From positions 186,001-250,000 of the forward strand of contig CAWZYM010000329.1 in assembly GCA_963966185.1 (NCBI GenBank): a DNA stretch of 64,000 bases, given 5' to 3'. The position numbers and the translations under genes are program-made. Within the stretch, counting starts at the first letter, position 1. Every line of letters starts with the position of its first letter. The notes beneath the pieces were generated by a model. It did not search any database and was not told the origin of the DNA. It saw only the letters and a list, made by a program, of their open reading frames with translations. The stretch is from Rhabditoides inermis. Taxonomy: Eukaryota > Nematoda > Chromadorea > Rhabditida > Rhabditidae. Shown piece by piece: positions 57,781-64,000 of the stretch.

Positions 57781-59958
57781 AAGTATAAATGAAGTATAAG
57801 TGAAGTATAAATAAAGTATAAATGAAGTATAAATGAAGTATAAATGAAGTATAAATTAAGTATGAAAGAAGTATAAAAGAAGTATAAATGAAGTATAAAT
57901 GAAGTATAAATGAAGTATAAATGAAGTATAAGTGAAAGATAAATGAAGTATAATTGAAGTATAAATGAAGTATAAATGAAGTATAAATGAAGTATAAATG
58001 AAGTATAAGTGAAAGATAAATGAAGTATAAATGAAGTATAAGAAGTATAAATGAAGTATAAATGAAGTATAAGTGAAATATAAACGAAGTATAAATGAAG
58101 TATAAATGAAGTATAAATGAAGTATAAATGAAGTATAAATGAAGTATATAAAAGAAGTATAAATGAAATATGTATGAATGAAGTATAATTGAAGTATAAT
58201 TGAAGTATAAATGAAGTATAAATGAAGTAAAAAAGAAGTATAAATGAAGTATAAATGAAGTATAAATGAGGTATAAATGAGGTATAAATGAAGTATACAT
58301 GAAATATAAATGAAGTATAAAAGAAGTATAAATGAAGTATAAATAAAGTATAAAAGAAGTATAAATGAAGTATAAATGAAGTATACAAGAAGTATAAATG
58401 AAGTATAAATGAAGTATAAGTGAAGTATAAAAGAAGTATAAATGAAGTTTAAATGAAGTATAAATGAAGTATAAATGAAGTATAAATGAAGTATAAGTGA
58501 AGTATAAATGAAGTATAAAAGAAGTATAAATGAAATATAAATGAAGTATAAATGAAGTATAAATTAAGTACAAACGAAGTATAAATGAGGGATAAATGAA
58601 GTATAGGTGAAGTATAAAAGAAGTATAAATGAAGTATAAATGAAGTATGAATGAGGTATAAATGAGGTATAAATGAAGTATACATGAAATATAAATGAAG
58701 TATAAAAGAAGTAAAAAATGAAGTATAAATAAAGTATAAAAGAAGTAAAAATGAAGTATAAATGAAGTATAAATAAAGTATAAGTGAAGTATAAATGAAG
58801 TATAAATGAAGTATAAATGAAGTATAAGTGAAATTTAAATGAAGTATAAATGAAGTATAAATGAAGTATAAATGAAGTATAAATGAAGTATAAATGAAGT
58901 ATAAATGAAGTATAAATGAAGTATAAATGAAGTATAAATGAAGTATAAAAGAAGTATAAATGAAATATAAATGAAGTATAAATGAAATATAAATGAAGTA
59001 TAAATGAAGTATAAATAAGGTATAAATGAGGTATAAATGAAGTAAAGGTGAAGTATAAAAGAAGTATAAATGAAGTATAAATGAAGTATGAATGAGGTAT
59101 AAATGAGGTATAAATGAAGTATACATGAAATATAAATGAAGTATAAAAGAAGTATAAATGAAGTATAAATAAAGTATAAAAGAAGTATAAATGAAGTATA
59201 AATGAAGTACACAAGAAGTATAAATGAAGTATAAATGAAGTATAAGTGAAGTATAAAAGAAGTATAAAAGAAGTATAAATGAAGTATAAATGAAGTATAA
59301 ATGAAGTATAAATGAAGTATAAATGAAGTATAAATGAAGTATAAATGAAGTATAAATGAAGTATAAATGAAGTATAAATGAGGATTAAATGAAGTATGAA
59401 TAAAGTATAAATGAAGTATAAATGAAGTATAAATGAAGTATAAATGAAGTATAAAAGAAGTATAAATGAAGTATAAATGAAGTATAAAAGAAGTATAAAT
59501 GAAGTATAAATGAAGTATAAATGAAGTATAAGTGAAAGATAAATGAAGTATAAATGAAGTATAATTGAAGTATAAATGAAGTATAAATGAAGTATAAGTG
59601 AAATATAAACGAAGTATAAATGAAGTATAAATGAAGTATAAATGAAGTATAAATGAAGTATAAGTGAAGTATAAAAGAAGTATAATTGAAGTATAAATGA
59701 AGTATAAATGAAGTATAAATGAAGTATAAATGAAATATAAATGAAGTTAAAATGAAGTATAAAAGAAGTATAAATAAACTATAAATGAAGTATAAATGAA
59801 GTAGAAATGAAGTATAAATGAAGTATAAATGAAGTATAAATGAGGTATAAATGAAGTATAGGTGAAGTATAAAAGAAGTATAAATGAAGTATAAATGAAG
59901 TATGAATGAGGTATAAATGAGGTATGAATGAAGTATACATGAAAAATAAATGAAGTAT
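57781..59958 (+). repeat. B array, unit 9
   Basis: 11 bp units; empty retrotransposon target site at 58517-58531; tgaggattaaatg marker near 59379. Confidence 0.95.
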
Positions 59959-59969
59959 AAAAGTATAAA

Positions 59970-60436
59970 ATACTTCAATTATACTTCATTTATACTTCAT
60001 TTATCTTTCACTTATACTTCATTTATCTTTCACTTACACTTCATTTATACTTCATTTATACTTCATTTATACTTCTTTTATACTTCTTTTATACTTCATT
60101 TATACTTTATTTATACTTCACTTAAACTTCATTTATACTTCATTTATACTTCAATTATACTTCATTTATACTTCATTTATACTTCATTTATACTTCATTT
60201 ATCTTTCACTTATACTTCATTTATACTTCATTTATACTTCATTTATACTTCTTTTATACTTCTTTTATACTTCTTTTATACTTCTTTTATACTTCTTTTA
60301 TACTTCATTTATACTTCTTTTATACTTCTTTTATACTTCTTTTATACTTCATTTATACTTCATTTATACTTCATTTATACTTCATTTATACTTCAATTAT
60401 ACTTCTTTTATACTTCACTTATACTTCATTTATACT
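59970..60436 (-). repeat. C array, unit 9 (467 bp)
   Basis: Inverted 11 bp units with an expanded run of the acttcttttat variant near 60250-60345. Confidence 0.95.
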
Positions 60437-60515
60437 GCATTAGGATCGGCGCAAAGCGCCGATCGTTTGGGTCCTATCCAGCGGCGCGCAGAATCGCTAG
60501 GCCCGGAGGGCCGCC
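60437..60515 (-). ncRNA. HDV-like ribozyme remnant (candidate), D copy 9
   Basis: As copy 1; minus-strand 5-prime G at 60515. Confidence 0.4.
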
Positions 60516-60717
60516 AAAATCGCTTGTAAATCATTTAAATAATAATTGTTTCAGAGTTATATCAATATCTTGTTTCTAAATCGTCCGTTGAACAACTATA
60601 AACAAAAATAAATTATGAAACAATAGTTTAATACCCAAAAATATGTTCGCTGGTTAGGTCTGCACGTCTGTGAGGTATGCTGCTGGTCGCTGATTCGCTG
60701 AAAGGCCCGCTCACTAG

Positions 60718-60739
60718 CCCCGCCCCCCGCGCTTATTGG
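60718..60739 (+). promoter_or_regulatory. GC-box plus inverted CCAAT cluster, D copy 9
   Basis: Unchanged from copy 1. Confidence 0.35.
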
Positions 60740-61038
60740 TTCGTGATGCGGAATGTGTGCGGGAGAGCGCGATAATGCGATAATGTGCTCACTGTTTGTG
60801 ATTTGCGTCGTCGTTCACGCGCGTTGTTTTGTTGATGTTATTTTTGTTGTTTAAAATACAATTAAAAAAAGAAGAAAATTTCTTCGAAATTCAACAAAAG
60901 GACATTCATTCTCTTCTGAAAAGTACAAGCGTAAAGTAGCTCTGTTTGGGTTCATCTCAATTCAACAAAAGCACATGCATAAAACTATTATTTCTACACT
61001 AAGCAATAAACACAAACCTGCTCTCTCAAAACGATCAC

Positions 61039-61111
61039 AACCACTATCAGCAACGAAAACCACAACCCACGAAATGTTCGTGGGTTGTGGTTTTCGTTGC
61101 TGATAGTGGTT
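61039..61111. repeat. D/A junction hairpin, perfect 35 bp arms
   Basis: Arms at 61039-61073 and 61077-61111 with loop atg. Confidence 0.95.
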
Positions 61112-61614
61112 CGTGGCGGCTCGTAGCTGTTCGTGGCTGAAGTTACAACTCGTAGATGTTCGTGGATTGTGGTTTTCGTGGCTGATAGATGTTCGTGGCG
61201 ACTCGTAGCTGTTTGTGGCTGAAGTTGAAACTCGTAGATGTTCGTTGATTGTGGCTCTCGCGGCTGACAGCTGTTCGTGCCGGCTCGTAGCTGTTCGTGG
61301 CTGACAATGCAACTCGTAGATCTTCGTGGCTGACGTTGCAACTCGTAGATGTTTGTGGATTGTGGTTTTCGCAGCTGATAGCTGTTCGTGGCGGCTCGTA
61401 GCTGTTCGTGGCTGACGTTGCAACTCGTAGATGTTTGTCGATTGTGGTTTTCGCAGCTGTTCGTGGCGGCTCGTAGCTGTTCGTGGCTGACGTTCAACTC
61501 GTAGATGTTCGTGGATTGTGGTATTCGCAGCTGATAGATGTTCGTGGCGGCTCGTAGCTGTTCGTGGCTGACGTTGCAACTCGTAGATGTTCGTGGATTG
61601 TGATTTTCGCAGCT
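61077..61614 (+). repeat. A array, short type (538 bp)
   Basis: Has tgtttgtcgattg near 61433, as at 86-623 and 63370-63907. Confidence 0.95.
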
Positions 61615-62251
61615 AAGTATGAATGAAGTATAAGTGAAGTATAAATAAAGTATAAATGAAGTATAAATGAAGTATAAATGAAGTATAAATTAAGTATAAA
61701 AGAAGTATAAAAGAAGTATAAATTAAGTATAAATGAAGTATAAGTGAAAGATAAATGAAGTATAATTGAAGTATAAATGAAGTATAAATGAAGTATAAAT
61801 GAAGTATAAATGAAGTATAAGTGAAAGATAAATGAAGTATAAATGAAGTATAAGAAGTATAAATGAAGTATAAATGAAGTATAAGTGAAATATAAACGAA
61901 GTATAAATGAAGTATAAATGAAGTATAAATGAAGTATAAATGAAGTATAAATGAAGTATATAAAAGAAGTATAAATGAAATATGTATGAATGAAGTATAA
62001 TTGAAGTATAATTGAAGTATAAATGAAGTATAAATGAAGTAAAAAAGAAGTATAATTGAAGTATAAATGAAGTATAAATGAGGTATAAATGAGGTATAAA
62101 TGAAGTATACATGAAATATAAATGAAGTATAAAAGAAGTATAAATGAAGTATAGGTGAAGTATAAAAGAAGTATAAATGAAGTATAAATGAAGTATGAAT
62201 GAGGTATAAATGAGGTATGAATGAAGTATACATGAAAAATAAATGAAGTAT
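61615..62251 (+). repeat. B array, unit 10 (short)
   Basis: 11 bp units. The middle part with the tgaggattaaatg marker and the retrotransposon target is missing, so an internal deletion joined the two ends of a longer B array. Confidence 0.95.
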
Positions 62252-62262
62252 AAAAGTATAAA

Positions 62263-62729
62263 ATACTTCAATTATACTTCATTTATACTTCATTTATCTT
62301 TCACTTATACTTCATTTATCTTTCACTTACACTTCATTTATACTTCATTTATACTTCATTTATACTTCTTTTATACTTCTTTTATACTTCATTTATACTT
62401 TATTTATACTTCACTTGAACTTCATTTATACTTCATTTATACTTCAATTATACTTCATTTATACTTCATTTATACTTCATTTATACTTCATTTATCTTTC
62501 ACTTATACTTCATTTATACTTCATTTATACTTCATTTATACTTCTTTTATACTTCTTTTATACTTCTTTTATACTTCTTTTATACTTCTTTTATACTTCA
62601 TTTATACTTCATTTATACTTCATTTATACTTCATTTATACTTTATTTATACTTCACTTATACTTCATTTATACTTCATTTATACTTCAATTATACTTCTT
62701 TTATACTTCACTTATACTTCATTTATACT
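62263..62729 (-). repeat. C array, unit 10 (467 bp)
   Basis: Inverted 11 bp units; private acttgaacttc near 62415. Confidence 0.95.
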
Positions 62730-62808
62730 GCATTAGGATCGGCGCAAAGCGCCGATCGTTTGGGTCCTACCCAGCGGCGCGCAGAATCGCTAGGCCCGGA
62801 GGGCCGCC
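62730..62808 (-). ncRNA. HDV-like ribozyme remnant (candidate), D copy 10
   Basis: Carries the GGGTAGG variant like copy 7; minus-strand 5-prime G at 62808. Confidence 0.38.
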
Positions 62809-63010
62809 AAAATCGCTTGTAAATCATTTAAATAATAATTGTTTCAGAGTTATATCAAGATCTTGTTTCTAAATCGTCCGTTGAACAACTATAAACAAAA
62901 ATAAACTATGAAACAATAGTTTAATACCCAAAAATATGTTCGCTGGTTAGGTCTGCACGTCTGTGAGGTATGCTGCTGGTCGCTGATTCGCTGAAAGGCC
63001 CGCTCACTAG

Positions 63011-63032
63011 CCCCGCCCCCCGCGCTTATTGG
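63011..63032 (+). promoter_or_regulatory. GC-box plus inverted CCAAT cluster, D copy 10
   Basis: Unchanged from copy 1. Confidence 0.35.
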
Positions 63033-63331
63033 TTCGTGATGCGGAATGTGTGCGGGAGAGCGCGATAATGCGATAATGTGCTCACTGTTTGTGATTTGCG
63101 TCGTCGTTCACGCGCGTTGTTTTGTTGATGTTATTTTTGTTGTTTAAAATACAATTAAAAAAAGAAGAAAATTTCTTCGAAATTCAACAAAAGGACATTC
63201 ATTCTCTTCTGAAAAGTACAAGCGTAAAGTAGCTCTGTTTGGGTTCATCTCAATTCAACAAAAGCACATGCATAAAACTATTATTTCTACACTAAGCAAT
63301 AAACACAAACCTGCTCTCTCAAAACGATCAC

Positions 63332-63404
63332 AACCACTATCAGCAACGAAAACCACAACCCACGAAATGTTCGTGGGTTGTGGTTTTCGTTGCTGATAGT
63401 GGTT
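63332..63404. repeat. D/A junction hairpin, perfect 35 bp arms
   Basis: Arms at 63332-63366 and 63370-63404 with loop atg. Confidence 0.95.
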
Positions 63405-63907
63405 CGTGGCGGCTCGTAGCTGTTCGTGGCTGAAGTTACAACTCGTAGATGTTCGTGGATTGTGGTTTTCGTGGCTGATAGATGTTCGTGGCGACTCGTA
63501 GCTGTTTGTGGCTGAAGTTGAAACTCGTAGATGTTCGTTGATTGTGGCTCTCGCGGCTGACAGCTGTTCGTGCCGGCTCGTAGCTGTTCGTGGCTGACAA
63601 TGCAACTCGTAGATCTTCGTGGCTGACGTTGCAACTCGTAGATGTTTGTGGATTGTGGTTTTCGCAGCTGATAGCTGTTCGTGGCGGCTCGTAGCTGTTC
63701 GTGGCTGACGTTGCAACTCGTAGATGTTTGTCGATTGTGGTTTTCGCAGCTGTTCGTGGCGGCTCGTAGCTGTTCGTGGCTGACGTTCAACTCGTAGATG
63801 TTCGTGGATTGTGGTATTCGCAGCTGATAGATGTTCGTGGCGGCTCGTAGCTGTTCGTGGCTGACGTTGCAACTCGTAGATGTTCGTGGATTGTGATTTT
63901 CGCAGCT
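63370..63907 (+). repeat. A array, short type (538 bp)
   Basis: Collinear and apparently identical with 86-623. Confidence 0.95.
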
Positions 63908-64000
63908 AAGTATGAATGAAGTATAAGTGAAGTATAAATAAAGTATAAATGAAGTATAAATGAAGTATAAATGAAGTATAAATTAAGTATAAAAGAAGTA
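63908..64000 (+). repeat. B array, unit 11 (cut by window edge)
   Basis: 11 bp units, same sequence as 624-716, including the leading aagtatgaatgaag. Confidence 0.95.

Larger units (their letters stand above)
60437..61076 (+). repeat. D block, copy 9 (640 bp)
   Basis: Groups with copy 8 (tatatcaatatcttg). Confidence 0.88.
62730..63369 (+). repeat. D block, copy 10 (640 bp)
   Basis: Shares ctacccagc and aataaactatg with copy 7. Confidence 0.88.

Overview
The window is almost entirely satellite DNA of a eukaryote, very probably an animal. No bacterial gene, operon, rRNA or tRNA is visible. The only credible protein-coding gene is the single ORF of a non-LTR retrotransposon of RTE type (apurinic endonuclease plus reverse transcriptase, 1005 aa, minus strand, 47812-50829). 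RTE elements and satellites of this kind fit an invertebrate such as a nematode, but the species cannot be fixed from this sequence.

The satellite is a composite higher-order repeat built from four modules in a fixed order on the + strand. Module D is a 639-641 bp single-copy-like block. Module A is a tandem array of an 82 bp monomer with three ttcgtgg cores. Module B is a tandem array of an 11 bp unit (gaagtataaat). Module C is the same 11 bp unit in inverted orientation (atttatacttc). C runs into the next D. D blocks start at 4105, 8271, 11475, 15724, 21115, 26261, 52843, 56602, 60437 and 62730, and the tail of another D occupies 1-85. Every D ends in a perfect or near-perfect 35 bp hairpin that turns directly into A. 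Every B ends in a short inverted centre that turns into C. Each unit therefore carries two fold-back points.

Region by region: 1-623 is a D tail plus a short (538 bp) A array; 624-4104 is B then C; 4105-26260 holds five units with long A arrays (1.7-3.1 kb); 26261-47360 is one D followed by a giant 20.5 kb A array with internal inversion and segmental duplications; 47361-52842 is a B array interrupted by the retrotransposon, then C; 52843-64000 holds four units with A arrays of exactly 538 bp. The last 716 bases of the window repeat the first 716.

The retrotransposon is a complete 3141 bp insertion (47782-50922) flanked by a 15 bp target-site duplication. Three uninterrupted paralogous copies of the same target lie in this window at 1338, 54680 and 58517. 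Its 5-prime end folds as a probable HDV-like self-cleaving ribozyme. The start of every D block, read on the minus strand, has a partial match to that ribozyme, including a shared 13-mer and the P1, P3 and P4 helices. This suggests that an RTE 5-prime end was captured and amplified as part of the satellite unit. D also carries a GC-box plus inverted CCAAT cluster, so each satellite unit may contain its own promoter-like and RNA-processing-like parts. That functional reading is inference. The long translated reading frames over A and B arrays are a by-product of stop-free minus strands and are not annotated as genes.
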